From the NCBI RefSeq assembly GCF_003591035.1, contig NZ_QYUO01000003.1, positions 1,240,001 through 1,304,000 of the forward strand: a DNA stretch of 64,000 nt. The letters run 5' to 3'. The notes under the pieces are model-generated. The model saw only the letters and a program-made list of their open reading frames with translations, did no database searches and was not told the origin of the DNA. Made by a program: the position numbers and the translations under genes. Shown here one piece after another: positions 34,301-44,370 of the stretch; the first letter of the stretch is position 1; every line of letters begins with the position of its first letter. Source of the stretch: Noviherbaspirillum saxi. GTDB taxonomy: Bacteria > Pseudomonadota > Gammaproteobacteria > Burkholderiales > Burkholderiaceae_D.

Positions 34301-36010
34301 TCAGGCCGCTTGCGCGATATGGTCGGCGGCGAGCATGCCGAACACCATGGCCGGGCCGATGGTCGCGCCCGCGCCCGGATAGCTGGTGCCCATCACCGCC
34401 GCGCTGCAATTGCCTATGGCGTATAAACCGTCGATCGCCGCGCCCGCTTGATCCAGCACGCGCGCATGTTCGTCGGTGCTCAGGCCGCCCTTGGTCCCGA
34501 TATCGCCCGGCACCAGTTTGAGCGCATAGAACGGCGCCTGGTCAATGGCAGCCAGGCAAGGATTGGGCTGCACGTTGATGTCGCCGTAATAGGTATCGAA
34601 GACATTGCTCCCCTTGCCGAATTCGCTATCAATGCCGCTGACGGCAGCGCCATTGTTGCGCGCCAGCGTCTCCGCCAGTCCGACAGGATCGACGCCGATC
34701 TGCGCAGCGAGCGCGGCCGGCGTGTCGGCCTTATGAATGATCTGCCGTACCTTTTCCGGCAGGCGTTTGTCCGGCACGAATGCACCGGGCAACAGCGGCC
34801 CAAACGGGTAATTGCGGCGGAAACGCGCATCGAAGATCACCCACGCCGGTACGCTACCGTGGCCCTGTTCCTGCCGGCGGTACATGGTTTGCACAAACTC
34901 GGTATACGCCAGATTTTCATTGAGGAAGCGGTGCCCGGACGCATCCACCACCACGCATCCCGGCAGCGCCCGTTCGACAAAGACCGGATGCGCATAGGCC
35001 TGGTCCGGCACCTGCAGTGCCGGCACGCCCCAGACGTATTGCATCAGGTTCAACGCACCGCCGGCTTCCGCTCCGGCACGAATCGCATCGCCGGTGTTGG
35101 CATGCGGCGGCGTCACGCTCCATTCGGCACGCGATGGCTGCGGCAGATACTGATCGCGCATTGCCTGATTCCACTCGAAGCCGCCGGCCGCAAGGATCAC
35201 GCCACGCCGCGCGGTGATGCGCATCGGCGCGCCGGCGCGTTCGACCACCACCCCGGACACTCTTCCGCCTTCGACCACCAGTTCGCGCAGGGGCGTGTTC
35301 AGCCAAAGAGGCACCTTGCGATCGGCCAGCGACAGGCGCAGCGCGGCCACCAGCGAAGCGCCGAGCGTCAAGCGGCGGTCGCGCTTCGAGCGCCGGCGCC
35401 AGCCGAGGTCGGTCCAGTAGCCGAGCATCAGGCGTAGCGCCAGCGCGAACCAGCCCGGGTGCTTGCCGAGCATTTTTCGCGCTTCGGTCTGCGTCATGCC
35501 GATGCGCCCGCCCACCAGTGTCGCCGGCAACGGCGGGCGTTGCTGGTCGAATTCGGCGCCGAGCCGGCGCGCATCGAACGGTAATGGGTCAAGCGAACGA
35601 TGGCCCGGTTTCGCACCCGGATGATGCTGAAAATAATCCGCGTATTCCGGCAGCGTGGTAAAGCGAACCTGCGTCTTTTCATGCAGGTAGCGCACCAGCC
35701 GCGCGCCGTGATCGAGATAAGCCTGCACCCGGGTTTTCGACATCGTCTCGCCGACGCATGCCTGGATATAGGTGAATGCCTCGTCGTGACTGTCCTGCGC
35801 GCCGGCTTCCTGCGCCAGATGGTTGCATGGGATCCAGATGCCGCCGCCTGAAATGGCGGTGGTGCCGCCATACACATCGCATTTTTCCACCACCAGCACC
35901 GACAGTCCCTGGTCGGCGGCGCGGCATGCGGCCAGCATCGCGCCGCCACCGGAACCGACCACCACCACGTCGTATTCGTTTTGATTCGCAGACACACCCA
36001 TCGCCTTCAT
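34301..36010 (-). CDS. kstD: 3-ketosteroid delta1-dehydrogenase
   Basis: 569-residue FAD flavoprotein. FAD-binding starts at VVVVGSGGGAMLAACRAADQG, followed by EKCDVYGGTTAISGGGIW. The C-terminal motif SYPGAGATIGPAMVFG contains the Tyr-x3-Gly pair (YPGAG) that in Rhodococcus KstD (Tyr487, Gly491) promotes enolisation of the 3-keto group. It introduces the C1-C2 double bond in ring A, which with C9 hydroxylation by KshAB leads to ring-B opening. The ATG overlaps the stop of the RND gene (ATGA). Confidence 0.88.
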   Translation of the reverse strand: MKAMGVSANQNEYDVVVVGSGGGAMLAACRAADQGLSVLVVEKCDVYGGTTAISGGGIWIPCNHLAQEAGAQDSHDEAFTYIQACVGETMSKTRVQAYLDHGARLVRYLHEKTQVRFTTLPEYADYFQHHPGAKPGHRSLDPLPFDARRLGAEFDQQRPPLPATLVGGRIGMTQTEARKMLGKHPGWFALALRLMLGYWTDLGWRRRSKRDRRLTLGASLVAALRLSLADRKVPLWLNTPLRELVVEGGRVSGVVVERAGAPMRITARRGVILAAGGFEWNQAMRDQYLPQPSRAEWSVTPPHANTGDAIRAGAEAGGALNLMQYVWGVPALQVPDQAYAHPVFVERALPGCVVVDASGHRFLNENLAYTEFVQTMYRRQEQGHGSVPAWVIFDARFRRNYPFGPLLPGAFVPDKRLPEKVRQIIHKADTPAALAAQIGVDPVGLAETLARNNGAAVSGIDSEFGKGSNVFDTYYGDINVQPNPCLAAIDQAPFYALKLVPGDIGTKGGLSTDEHARVLDQAGAAIDGLYAIGNCSAAVMGTSYPGAGATIGPAMVFGMLAADHIAQAA

Positions 36011-38397
36011 CCCTTTACCGTATCGGCCACGAAGACCGGTGTTTTGACAAGCTTTGCCGGAGAGCGCAGCAGCCCTACCCCAAGTGCCGGCAACAGGAAG
36101 ATCGAGCCGAGCACATTCACCAGGAACATGAAGGCCAGCAGGACACCCATATCGGCCTGGAACTTCAGTGCGGAGAACGCCCAGGTGCCGACACCGATCG
36201 ACATCGTCAGCGCGGTAAACAAGGCGGCGGTGCCGCGCTGGCGCAGCGCTTCATAAAACGCATGGCGAAAATCCTGGCCATTCTCCATTTCATGCTGAAT
36301 GCGTTCATACAGATAGATGCCATAATCGACGCCGACCCCGACACCGAGCGCAATCACCGGCAGCGTCGACACTTTCAGGCCGATGCCGAGCAGCGCCATC
36401 AAGGCATTGCACAGGATCGATACCAGCGCCAGCGGCACAATGATGCACAGCACCGCCTGCCAGGAACGGAAGGTGATGAAGCACAGCAATGTGATCGCGC
36501 CGAAGATCGCCAGCAGCATGGTCGCTTCCGCGTGCTCCACCGCTTCGTTGGTCGCAACCATCACGCCGACGTTGCCGCCGGCCAGGCGGAATTTCACGTT
36601 TGCGGTTTTTTCCTTGGCGACGTAACGCTTGATCTCGTCGACGATATGCGCAATCGTGGCGCCCTCATGGTTGTCGGTATAAATGAGCACCTGGATTGCC
36701 TTGCAGCTTTCGGTGTTCATGCCGTAGTCCGGATTGAAGCTGCCGGCACCTTGCGCCAGCCCCGCGCTCGTGCGCGGCAATGCCTGCCAGCGCGGATTGC
36801 CTTCATTGAAGGCCGCGATCGTCACTTTCGACAGCGACGGCACACTCACCACCGAACGCACACCGGAAACGCCGCGCATGAAGATTTCGAATTTTTCAAT
36901 GGCACTCATTACCGGATACTGCAGGCAGGCATCGCCTTCAACACTGGTTTCCACCACGACGGTCAGTATATCGATGCCAATGTTGTACTGGCTGGTGATC
37001 GCCGCGTTGTCACGGTTATAGCGCGCGCTGTCGCGCAGCTCCGGAACGCCGTCGCCCACATCGCCGATCTTCAGGCGACGCGCTTCGTAAGCGCCCACGG
37101 CCAGCAGTGCGGCGCTGAGCGCAAGCACGATCCAGGTGTAACGCGGTGTCGCAGCCGACGACAATGCCCACCACAACCGGTTGCTCTTGCCGGTCGCAGT
37201 CGTTGATTGCTGTGGCCGCGCCGCCGTTTCCGCTTTCAGATAAGAAAGCATGACCGGTAAAAAGACCTTGTTGGTAAAAATCATCAGCAGCACGCCGAGG
37301 CAAGCGGTGATCCCCAGTTCGCGCACGATGTCGATCTGGATCACCATGATGACCATGAAACCAAGGGCATTGGTCAGCAATGCCACCGTCCCGGGCACGA
37401 ACAGCTTGCGAAACGCATCGCTCGCCGCTTCCTTCGGTGTGGCGCCGGTATCCGCCGCTTGGCGCCAGGCATTGGTCATCTGGACCGCATGCGAAACGCC
37501 GATGGAAAAGATCAGGAACGGCACCAGGATCGACATCGGGTCGATGCCATAGCCGATCAGCGGCAGTATCCCGAGCAGCCACACCACCGGCAGCAATGCC
37601 ACCGCCAGCGCCAGCAGCGTCATCTGGCGCGAGCGCGTGTACAGATACAGCATGACGGCCGTGATCAGAAACGCAATGCCGAAAAACACGATCGCGCCGG
37701 TGATACCCTCCACCACGTCGCCGACCAGCTTGGCAAAGCCGGTGACATGCACCTCGATCCGGTCATTGCCGATCTTCGCGCGGATCTGTTCCAGCTTTTC
37801 TGCGACCTGCACGTAATCCAGCTTTTGTCCGGTGGAAGGATCGATCTCGCGCAGCTCGGCGCGCACCATCGCCCCTTTCAGATCGTTTGCCACCAGCTGC
37901 CCGATCTGGCCGGAGCGCGCCACATTGCGCCGCACGGTATCGAGCTCATCCGGTTGGGCGGAAAAGCGCGCGGGCACGACCACGTCGCCGTAAAAGCCGG
38001 CTTCGGTCACTTCGGTATAGCGCACGTTCGGCGTGAACAGTGAAAACACCCGTCCGCGTTCGACGCCGGGCAGGAAGAACACGTCGTCGGTCACCGTGCG
38101 CAACGCATCGAGGAACTCCCGGTTATAAATATCCCCCTCGCCTTTCCAGCGTAAATTGACGAGTATCCGGTTGGCGCCGGAAAACACGCGCGCGTATTCG
38201 GTAAAGGTTTGCATGTACGCATGCTGCAGCGGGACTGTCTTGGCGAATCCCGGATCGAGCCGGATTCGCGTCGCGGAGGCCGCCAGCAGCAAGGTCAGCG
38301 CAATGAATAACCACAGCAGCAGACGACGATGCCGCATGATGGCGTTGGCGCATGCATCGATCAGCGTGGTCAGGCGTTGGTTGGAGAACAGATTCAT
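36007..38397 (-). CDS. RND/MMPL-superfamily transporter
   Basis: 796 residues with about twelve membrane segments in two blocks, each after a large soluble loop. The first membrane helix is LLLWLFIALTLLLAASATR, the next block is around 230-400, and the repeat is around 650-780 (VIALGVGVGVDYGIYLYERI has the RND charged-residue pattern). It is of the proteobacterial MMPL type found with a YCF48-like partner gene, which is the next gene upstream here. In a steroid operon it may move steroids or degradation products across the inner membrane, or move lipids. Direction and substrate are not known. Confidence 0.8.
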   Translation of the reverse strand: MNLFSNQRLTTLIDACANAIMRHRRLLLWLFIALTLLLAASATRIRLDPGFAKTVPLQHAYMQTFTEYARVFSGANRILVNLRWKGEGDIYNREFLDALRTVTDDVFFLPGVERGRVFSLFTPNVRYTEVTEAGFYGDVVVPARFSAQPDELDTVRRNVARSGQIGQLVANDLKGAMVRAELREIDPSTGQKLDYVQVAEKLEQIRAKIGNDRIEVHVTGFAKLVGDVVEGITGAIVFFGIAFLITAVMLYLYTRSRQMTLLALAVALLPVVWLLGILPLIGYGIDPMSILVPFLIFSIGVSHAVQMTNAWRQAADTGATPKEAASDAFRKLFVPGTVALLTNALGFMVIMVIQIDIVRELGITACLGVLLMIFTNKVFLPVMLSYLKAETAARPQQSTTATGKSNRLWWALSSAATPRYTWIVLALSAALLAVGAYEARRLKIGDVGDGVPELRDSARYNRDNAAITSQYNIGIDILTVVVETSVEGDACLQYPVMSAIEKFEIFMRGVSGVRSVVSVPSLSKVTIAAFNEGNPRWQALPRTSAGLAQGAGSFNPDYGMNTESCKAIQVLIYTDNHEGATIAHIVDEIKRYVAKEKTANVKFRLAGGNVGVMVATNEAVEHAEATMLLAIFGAITLLCFITFRSWQAVLCIIVPLALVSILCNALMALLGIGLKVSTLPVIALGVGVGVDYGIYLYERIQHEMENGQDFRHAFYEALRQRGTAALFTALTMSIGVGTWAFSALKFQADMGVLLAFMFLVNVLGSIFLLPALGVGLLRSPAKLVKTPVFVADTVKG

Positions 38398-38451
38398 GAT
38401 TGGATACTCATTCGGATTGGTGCTGCAAGGGATTCAATTCGGTCAATAACG

Positions 38452-39426
38452 CTAAAGCGTCTCAACCGCGATGCCGGCTTCACCCCCGACCAGCACCTTG
38501 CCCGCCGATATCTCGACGATACTGGTCAGACTGGCCATGCCGCCGACGCGATGGATCCGGAAACTTTTACCAAGGTCATCCGACACCAGAATCGCGCCGC
38601 CCTGCCCGACCAGTACTATCCGGCCATCCTGCAAGCGGGTGCCACCGAAGAACGAGGTTTGCATGCCGGTCTGTATCGGTTCCCACGACGCGCCAAAGTC
38701 GGAGCTGCGCAGCACATTGCCGCGCATGCCATACACCAGCCAGGTGTCCGCCGACAGCGCGAGCGCGCCGAAGATCGATCCCTTGTAAGGCAGCGTCGAG
38801 GAATCCCAGTGCGCGCCGCCGTCGGGCGAACGCAGCACCAGCCCGTTTTCTCCGACCAGCATCAGGCGCTTGCCGGGACCTGCGACTAATGCGTTCAGGT
38901 GTGCTTCATCGATTTTCGGCAATGGAGCCACGTCTGCCCATGTTTCGCCGCTGTCGCGCGATACCAGGAACCGGCCAAAGCTGCCGACTGCATACAGCGT
39001 CGTGCCGGGCTGGTTGCCGGCGACAGCGGCGGCCCCCAGCAACGGCTCCGAATGCTGGTCGTCGAAACGCACCTGGCGCCAGCTGACGCCGCCGTTGTCG
39101 GTCTTGAGGATCGTGCCGTCATGGCCGACCGCTATACCGTTGCGCGTGTCGGAAAACAGCACCTGATTGAGCGTCGAGCGTGTCTGCGCCGGCCGGACGG
39201 CTTCACGCCATTGAGCGCCCTGGTTGTCGCTGTACAGAATGTGTCCGGCTTCGCCTACCGCCAGCAGACGCGGACCGACCTGCGCAATGCCGTTGATATG
39301 CACGCGGTCGACACGCACGGCGGTCGCGGCGAATGGCGGCAGCTGGCGTGGCGCGAATGCATACACGGCAGCAGCGGCCACCGCAATCACCATCGCCAGA
39401 CTGGCAAGCCTGATTGGTTTCATCAT
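38452..39426 (-). CDS. YCF48/BNR-repeat beta-propeller protein paired with the RND transporter
   Basis: 324 residues with an N-terminal membrane anchor or signal segment (LASLAMVIAVAAAAVYAFAP). It is followed by repeated units of the form GxILxSxDxGxxW: HILYSDNQGAQWREA, TILKTDNGGVSWRQV, RFLVSRDSGETWADV and VLRSPDGGAHWDSS. This is the YCF48/Hcf136-like sialidase-type propeller. Such proteins are frequent neighbours of MMPL-type RND exporters in proteobacteria and probably form a periplasmic accessory. AAGGAGTGAGAC precedes the ATG. Confidence 0.8.
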   Translation of the reverse strand: MMKPIRLASLAMVIAVAAAAVYAFAPRQLPPFAATAVRVDRVHINGIAQVGPRLLAVGEAGHILYSDNQGAQWREAVRPAQTRSTLNQVLFSDTRNGIAVGHDGTILKTDNGGVSWRQVRFDDQHSEPLLGAAAVAGNQPGTTLYAVGSFGRFLVSRDSGETWADVAPLPKIDEAHLNALVAGPGKRLMLVGENGLVLRSPDGGAHWDSSTLPYKGSIFGALALSADTWLVYGMRGNVLRSSDFGASWEPIQTGMQTSFFGGTRLQDGRIVLVGQGGAILVSDDLGKSFRIHRVGGMASLTSIVEISAGKVLVGGEAGIAVETL

Positions 39427-39488
39427 GTCTCACTCCTTGGCGGCTATTGCACCGCTTTGTTCTTTTGATCGTCGACTGACGGTTCGAA

Positions 39489-40694
39489 CTACATCACCTC
39501 GAACAACGCCGCCGCTCCCATCCCGCCGCCGATGCACATTGTCACCACCGCATAGCGCACGCCACGCCGTTGCGCTTCCAGCAGGACGTGACCCACCATG
39601 CGTGCGCCCGACATGCCAAACGGATGGCCGATCGCAATCGCGCCGCCGTTCACATTCAAGCGGTCATTCGGAATGCCGAGCTGGTCGCGGCAATACATCA
39701 CCTGGCATGCGAACGCTTCGTTCAACTCCCACAGGCCGATGTCGGCCACTGTCAAGCCATGCCGGCGCAACAGCTTGGGAATGGCGAATACCGGGCCGAT
39801 CCCCATTTCATCCGCGCCGCAACCGGCAACCGCGAGTCCGCGATACACGCCAAGCGGTGTCAATCCACGGTATCTGGCTTCCGTATCACTCATCAGCACA
39901 CAGGCGGAAGCGCCGTCCGACAATTGCGATGCATTGCCGGCCGTGATGCTGCTTCCTTCCTGCACCCACTGGCCGTTTTTCCATACCGGCTTCAGCGCGG
40001 CCAGGCTTTCGGCGCTGGTCTCAGGACGGTTACATTCATCGCGGATAGCTTCCACGCGCTGCAGGCCCGTCGGATTGCCTTCCTTGTCGAACAAGAGCTG
40101 GTCCACCGCCAGCGGCACAATTTCCGCATCGAACAAGCCATCGCGTTGCGCGCGCGCGGTGCGTTGCTGGCTCTGCAATGCATATTCATCCTGTGCCGCG
40201 CGCGAGATGCCGTAGCGCTGGGCGACGATCTCCGCCGTTTCGATCATCGGGATGTACGCAGCCGGGTGCAGCGCCAGCACGGCCTGCGACTGGCTGCGAT
40301 GGCTGTTCTTGTGCTTGGTCTGCGTCAGCGAAATCGATTCGACGCCGCCGGCGACGGCGATTGTCGCTTCGCCGCACATGATTGACTTGGCGGCGCTGGC
40401 GATTGCCATCAGGCCGGACGAACACATGCGGTCCAGCGCCATGCCCGGCACGCTTTCCGGCAATCCGGCGGCAAGCGCGCTCAGACGGCCGATGTTGTAG
40501 CCTTGCGTGCCCTGTTGCGCGGCGGCGCCCATCAACACATCTTCGACTTCATGCGGCGCGATTGCCGGCACCTTGGCTAATGCGGCGCGAATCGCGTGAC
40601 CGCCGAGCACCGGCGCTTCGGTATCGTTGAACGCGCCGCGAAAAGCCTTGCCGATCGGGGTACGTGCGGTTGAAACAATGACGGCTTGATGCAT
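39489..40694 (-). CDS. Acetyl-CoA acyltransferase (thiolase)
   Basis: 401-residue thiolase. The nucleophile is Cys91 ([12 protein letters not shown]), with [23 protein letters not shown] and the C-terminal CIGGGMGAA completing the active site. It cleaves a 3-ketoacyl-CoA with CoA. In this operon it may act on a C/D-ring product or on a steroid side-chain intermediate, like FadA5. The second thiolase at 45258 matches the ring-degrading FadA6 better. Confidence 0.85.
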   Translation of the reverse strand: MHQAVIVSTARTPIGKAFRGAFNDTEAPVLGGHAIRAALAKVPAIAPHEVEDVLMGAAAQQGTQGYNIGRLSALAAGLPESVPGMALDRMCSSGLMAIASAAKSIMCGEATIAVAGGVESISLTQTKHKNSHRSQSQAVLALHPAAYIPMIETAEIVAQRYGISRAAQDEYALQSQQRTARAQRDGLFDAEIVPLAVDQLLFDKEGNPTGLQRVEAIRDECNRPETSAESLAALKPVWKNGQWVQEGSSITAGNASQLSDGASACVLMSDTEARYRGLTPLGVYRGLAVAGCGADEMGIGPVFAIPKLLRRHGLTVADIGLWELNEAFACQVMYCRDQLGIPNDRLNVNGGAIAIGHPFGMSGARMVGHVLLEAQRRGVRYAVVTMCIGGGMGAAALFEVM

Positions 40695-40721
40695 GCTTGA
40701 ACTCTCTTCGCAAATAACAAC

Positions 40722-41183
40722 TCAGATAAAGAAATAGCGGCTGATGGTGTCGGCCACACAACCGGGTTTGTCGCGGCCTTCGATCTCGACCGTCACACGC
40801 ACCGTCGATTGCACGCCATTACCGGGCAACGCTTCGACGCGGAGCAATTCGCCGACGCCGCGAATACGGGCGCCGACCGGCACCGGCGCCGGAAAACGGA
40901 TTCTGTCGCAGCCGTAATTGACGCCCATGGACAGGTTTTCGACCTGCACCAGTTGCGGCAGAAACAGATTGACCAGCGACAGCGTCAGGTAACCATGGGC
41001 GATGCAACCGCCGAAAGGCCCGGTCTTGGCCCGCTCCGGATCGACGTGGATCCATTGGTGGTCGCCGGTCGCATCGGCGAATTGATTGATGCGCGCTTGT
41101 TCAATCGGCAGCCAGTCGGTAACACCCAACGGCTGGCCGGCCCTTTCCAGAAAATCAGCCGGAGAACGAAACAGGATGGACAT
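40722..41183 (-). CDS. MaoC-like enoyl-CoA hydratase
   Basis: 153-residue single hot-dog-fold hydratase. Start at 41183 after GGAGGCGCACTC. The hydratase-2 motif is present: QFADATGDHQWIHVDPERA, with the Asp and His of the R-specific hydratase site, then GPFGGCIAHGYLTLSL. It adds water to a trans-2-enoyl-CoA. Its position between a thiolase and ipdF suggests hydration of an unsaturated CoA ester of the C/D-ring remnant or side chain. Confidence 0.82.
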   Translation of the reverse strand: MSILFRSPADFLERAGQPLGVTDWLPIEQARINQFADATGDHQWIHVDPERAKTGPFGGCIAHGYLTLSLVNLFLPQLVQVENLSMGVNYGCDRIRFPAPVPVGARIRGVGELLRVEALPGNGVQSTVRVTVEIEGRDKPGCVADTISRYFFI

Positions 41184-41197
41184 GAGTGCGCCTCCGT

Positions 41198-41998
41198 TCA
41201 CGCGTGCTGACTGCTGACCGACAGCACTTCACCGGTCATGTACGAGGCATAGTCGCTGGCGAGGAACATCATCACGTTCGCCACTTCCCATACTTCGGCG
41301 GCACGGCCGAACGCTTCGCGCGACGCGAGTTGCGCCAGCAATTCCTGCGGCGCGCTCTTGCGCAGGAAGTCGTGCAGCGCGATGCTCGGCGACACCGCAT
41401 TGATGCGGATGCCGTATTCCGCCGCTTCCAGCGCGCTGCAGCGGGTCAATGCCATCACGCCGGCTTTTGCCGCTGCGTAATGCGCCTGCTCCTTTTGCGC
41501 GCGCCAGCCGAGTACCGACGCATTGTTGACGATTACGCCGCGACGGCGCGGCTGCATGCGCTGCAGCATGGCGCGCGTCATGCGGAACGTCCCGGTGAGC
41601 GTGATGTTGAGCACGCTGTTCCATTCGTCGTCGCTCATCTCGACGACGCGGCGCGATCCACCGAGGCCGGCATTGTTGATCAGCACATCGACGCCGCCCA
41701 GCTTGTTTTCGGCGGTGTCGATCAAGGTCTGCACTTGCGCTTCGTCGGTGACATTGCACAACTGCCCATAGATGTCATTCAATCCGGTGTCGGCACGCAG
41801 CTTTTCGACTGCCGCTTCCAGCCGCCCTGCATGGATATCGGAAATCATCAGCGCGCGGCAGCCCTCCTCTGCGCAGCGGCGCGCGGCTGCAAAGCCGATG
41901 CCGGCACCGGCAGCGGCGGTAATGAGCACCGATTTTCCTGCCAGCAGACTGTGACCCGGGACATACGCCGGCGCGGTAATGACATTCGTTTCGTTCAT
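41198..41998 (-). CDS. ipdF: IpdF-like SDR (hydroxyacyl-CoA dehydrogenase of C/D-ring degradation)
   Basis: 266-residue SDR. It keeps the unusual IpdF cofactor motif TAAAGAGIG, NNAGLGG, the stretch IVNNASVLGWRAQ, the YAAAKAGVMALTRCSA active-site region and a C-terminal YMTGEVLSVSSQH. These match mycobacterial IpdF (Rv3559c), as remembered, closely. IpdF oxidises the 5-hydroxyl of the hydroxylated indane-propionyl-CoA intermediate before ring cleavage. The ATG overlaps the stop of the fused acyl-CoA dehydrogenase (ATGA). Confidence 0.85.
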   Translation of the reverse strand: MNETNVITAPAYVPGHSLLAGKSVLITAAAGAGIGFAAARRCAEEGCRALMISDIHAGRLEAAVEKLRADTGLNDIYGQLCNVTDEAQVQTLIDTAENKLGGVDVLINNAGLGGSRRVVEMSDDEWNSVLNITLTGTFRMTRAMLQRMQPRRRGVIVNNASVLGWRAQKEQAHYAAAKAGVMALTRCSALEAAEYGIRINAVSPSIALHDFLRKSAPQELLAQLASREAFGRAAEVWEVANVMMFLASDYASYMTGEVLSVSSQHA

Positions 41999-44358
41999 GC
42001 TTGGCCTCTCGCTTCTTTCGGCATGCCGAGCCCGCGCTCGGCAATGATATTCAGTTGGATTTCGTTGGTGCCCGCATAGATCGTGTCGGCGCGCGAAAAC
42101 AGAAACAGCCCCTGCAACCTTGCGCGACGCGCGTCATCGGCGCCGAGCAGATTACCGTCGGCACCCAGCACATCCATCGCCAGTTCGCCCAGCATGCGGT
42201 GCCAGTTCGACCAGTAATACTTGTAGATCAGGCTTTCGCCACGGAGCTGTCCATCGCTGTCGCCGGACAGCATGCGCAGCGCGTTGTAGCGCATGGTGCG
42301 CAAGCCAGCCCATGCCTGCGCCAGGCGTCGCTTGATCGCCGGATTGCGCAGCGCGCCATTGACGCGTGCCGCTGCGATCACCATGTCGAGTTCATGGCGG
42401 AAATGCATTTGCTGGCCGAGTGTGGACAAGCCGCGCTCGAACCCGAGCAGCGCCATCGCGATTTTCCAGCCGTCGCCTGGCTGGCCCACCACGTCCACCG
42501 CCTTGGCGCGCGCGCCGTCGAAGAACACTTCGTTGAACTCGGCCGATCCACTGATTTGCCGGATCGGCCGGATCTCGACGCCGGGCTGGGCAAGCGGCAT
42601 CAGCAGGAAGATCAGACCCCGGTTCCCGCGCGAGCCGGCATCGCAGCGCGCCAGCACGAAAATCCAGTCGGATTCGTGCGCAAGCGAGGTCCACACCTTC
42701 TGGCCATTCACGATCCAGTCGCCGCTGGCAGCATCCTGTTCTGCCCGCGTCTGCACATTGGCAAGGTCCGAGCCCGCGTTCGGCTCCGAGTAGCCCTGGC
42801 ACCAGAAAGTGCTGCCGTCGCGAATGCTGGGTAAAAAGCGGCGTTTCTGATCTTCCGTGCCATAGGCGATCAATGTCGGTCCGATCAGTCCTTCGCCTAT
42901 ATGCCCCATGCGCCCCGGTCCGCCGGCGCGTGCATATTCTTCATGGAAGATCACCTGTTGCGCGATCGACAGTGCGCGTCCGCCGTGTTCTTTCGGCCAG
43001 CCGACGCAAGTCCAGCCACCATCCGCCAGCACACGCTCCCACGCTTTGCGCTGCTGCGGAAAAGCATCTTCATCGCCTGGACCGCCGCGATGGCGCAGCG
43101 GCGCGAATTCGCCTTGCAGGCGCTCTGCCATCCATCGCGCGATATCGTTGCGGAAAGCGGTGTCGCCGTCCGTATCGTCGCGTTTCTCGGAGAGCTCACG
43201 CGGTTCGTCGGCGGCATCGCACAAGTGTGCGGCGATGCGTGCATGGCATTCGTCATCGTCGCCGAACCAGGTGCGCGCCGCCTGCGCGCGCTTGAAGTAC
43301 AGTTGCGGATCGTATTCCCAGGTAAAGCCAACGCCGCCATGCAGCTGGATCGCTTCCTGCGCGCAGAAAAACAACGCCTGATTGGCAGCCGCCTTCGCGC
43401 ACGCGACATCGAGCGCAAGACCATCGGTGTTCAATTTTTCTGCCGCTGCATGCGCTGCGCCATATACGGTGGATCGCGCCGCTTCGAGTGCAACCATCAT
43501 TTGAGCGCAACGGTGCTTGACCGCCTGAAACGAGGCAACCGGCCGCCCGAACTGGGTCCGTTCGGTCACGTAGGCCAATGTGAGATCCAGGCATTGCTGC
43601 GCGCTGCCGATCTGTTCGGCTGCCAGTGCCAGCGCTGCCAGATCGCCGGTGCGGCGCAATCCTTCATGCAATTCTTCCGACCAGCCCGCTGCATCGATGC
43701 GCTGGTCTGCCGCCACGCGCACCTGCCGCAATTCCACGCAGGCGATGCGGCGGGTGGCGTCCAATGTCGGCAGCGCGGCTACTTGCAGACCCGCCGCTGC
43801 GGCATCCACAGCAAACAGGCCGAAGGTTTCCGGCTGGTCGACCAGCCGGGCCGGCACGAGCAACAAGTCCGCTTCGGCAGCGCCCAGCACCTGCTGCGCC
43901 GAGCCGTTCAAGACGTATGTATCGCCGTCGCGCAGCGCGCTGATCTTGCATGCGCTCGGCTGCCAGCCAAGCGGCACCGACAACGCCAGCGCGGCGCAGA
44001 GCGTGCCATCGGCCAATTGTGGGAGATAGCGCTGCTGCGCTTGCGGAACCGCCACATGCAGCAAGGCATCGACCGCCAGGCAGGCGCTCGCCAGATACGG
44101 CACACATGCCAGCCGCCGTCCCATTTGCTCCATCAGCAGCGCGCGTTCCACCTGCCCCAATCCCATGCCGCCCAAGGCTTCGGGGATGGCGACGCCGCAC
44201 CAGCCCATTTCTTCACGCATGGCGCGCCACAGCGATGCATCGTGGCCGTCGTTCTCGGCCAGCACGCGCCTGACGGCGGCGGAATCGCTTTGCTCGGACA
44301 GGAACTCTTCGGCCGCCGTCCGGATCATTTGCTGATCGGCATTGAGTGTGAAATCCAT
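41995..44358 (-). CDS. Fused two-domain acyl-CoA dehydrogenase
   Basis: 787 residues, twice the usual length. Residues 1 to about 385 form one acyl-CoA dehydrogenase unit (MDFTLNADQQMIRTAAEEF to FTWEYDPQLYFKRAQ). About 405 to 787 form a second (WPKEHGG, the WCQGYSEPNAGSDLA flavin motif, NGQKVWTS, GTNEIQLNIIAERGLG). The first unit lacks a full flavin motif, like the beta chains of heteromeric steroid acyl-CoA dehydrogenases, so this appears to be a beta-alpha fusion. Mycobacterial FadE34 is a similarly fused enzyme acting on C24 steroid side-chain CoA esters. Here the substrate may be side-chain or ring-remnant CoA. Confidence 0.85.
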   Translation of the reverse strand: MDFTLNADQQMIRTAAEEFLSEQSDSAAVRRVLAENDGHDASLWRAMREEMGWCGVAIPEALGGMGLGQVERALLMEQMGRRLACVPYLASACLAVDALLHVAVPQAQQRYLPQLADGTLCAALALSVPLGWQPSACKISALRDGDTYVLNGSAQQVLGAAEADLLLVPARLVDQPETFGLFAVDAAAAGLQVAALPTLDATRRIACVELRQVRVAADQRIDAAGWSEELHEGLRRTGDLAALALAAEQIGSAQQCLDLTLAYVTERTQFGRPVASFQAVKHRCAQMMVALEAARSTVYGAAHAAAEKLNTDGLALDVACAKAAANQALFFCAQEAIQLHGGVGFTWEYDPQLYFKRAQAARTWFGDDDECHARIAAHLCDAADEPRELSEKRDDTDGDTAFRNDIARWMAERLQGEFAPLRHRGGPGDEDAFPQQRKAWERVLADGGWTCVGWPKEHGGRALSIAQQVIFHEEYARAGGPGRMGHIGEGLIGPTLIAYGTEDQKRRFLPSIRDGSTFWCQGYSEPNAGSDLANVQTRAEQDAASGDWIVNGQKVWTSLAHESDWIFVLARCDAGSRGNRGLIFLLMPLAQPGVEIRPIRQISGSAEFNEVFFDGARAKAVDVVGQPGDGWKIAMALLGFERGLSTLGQQMHFRHELDMVIAAARVNGALRNPAIKRRLAQAWAGLRTMRYNALRMLSGDSDGQLRGESLIYKYYWSNWHRMLGELAMDVLGADGNLLGADDARRARLQGLFLFSRADTIYAGTNEIQLNIIAERGLGMPKEARGQA

Positions 44359-44370
44359 CGTCCGCCGCCG

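Noticed and set aside
35736..35756. CATCGTC followed by GACGCATG inside kstD, resembling the steroid operator
   Set aside because: The spacer is five rather than six bases and the site is within coding sequence, far from a start codon; likely chance.
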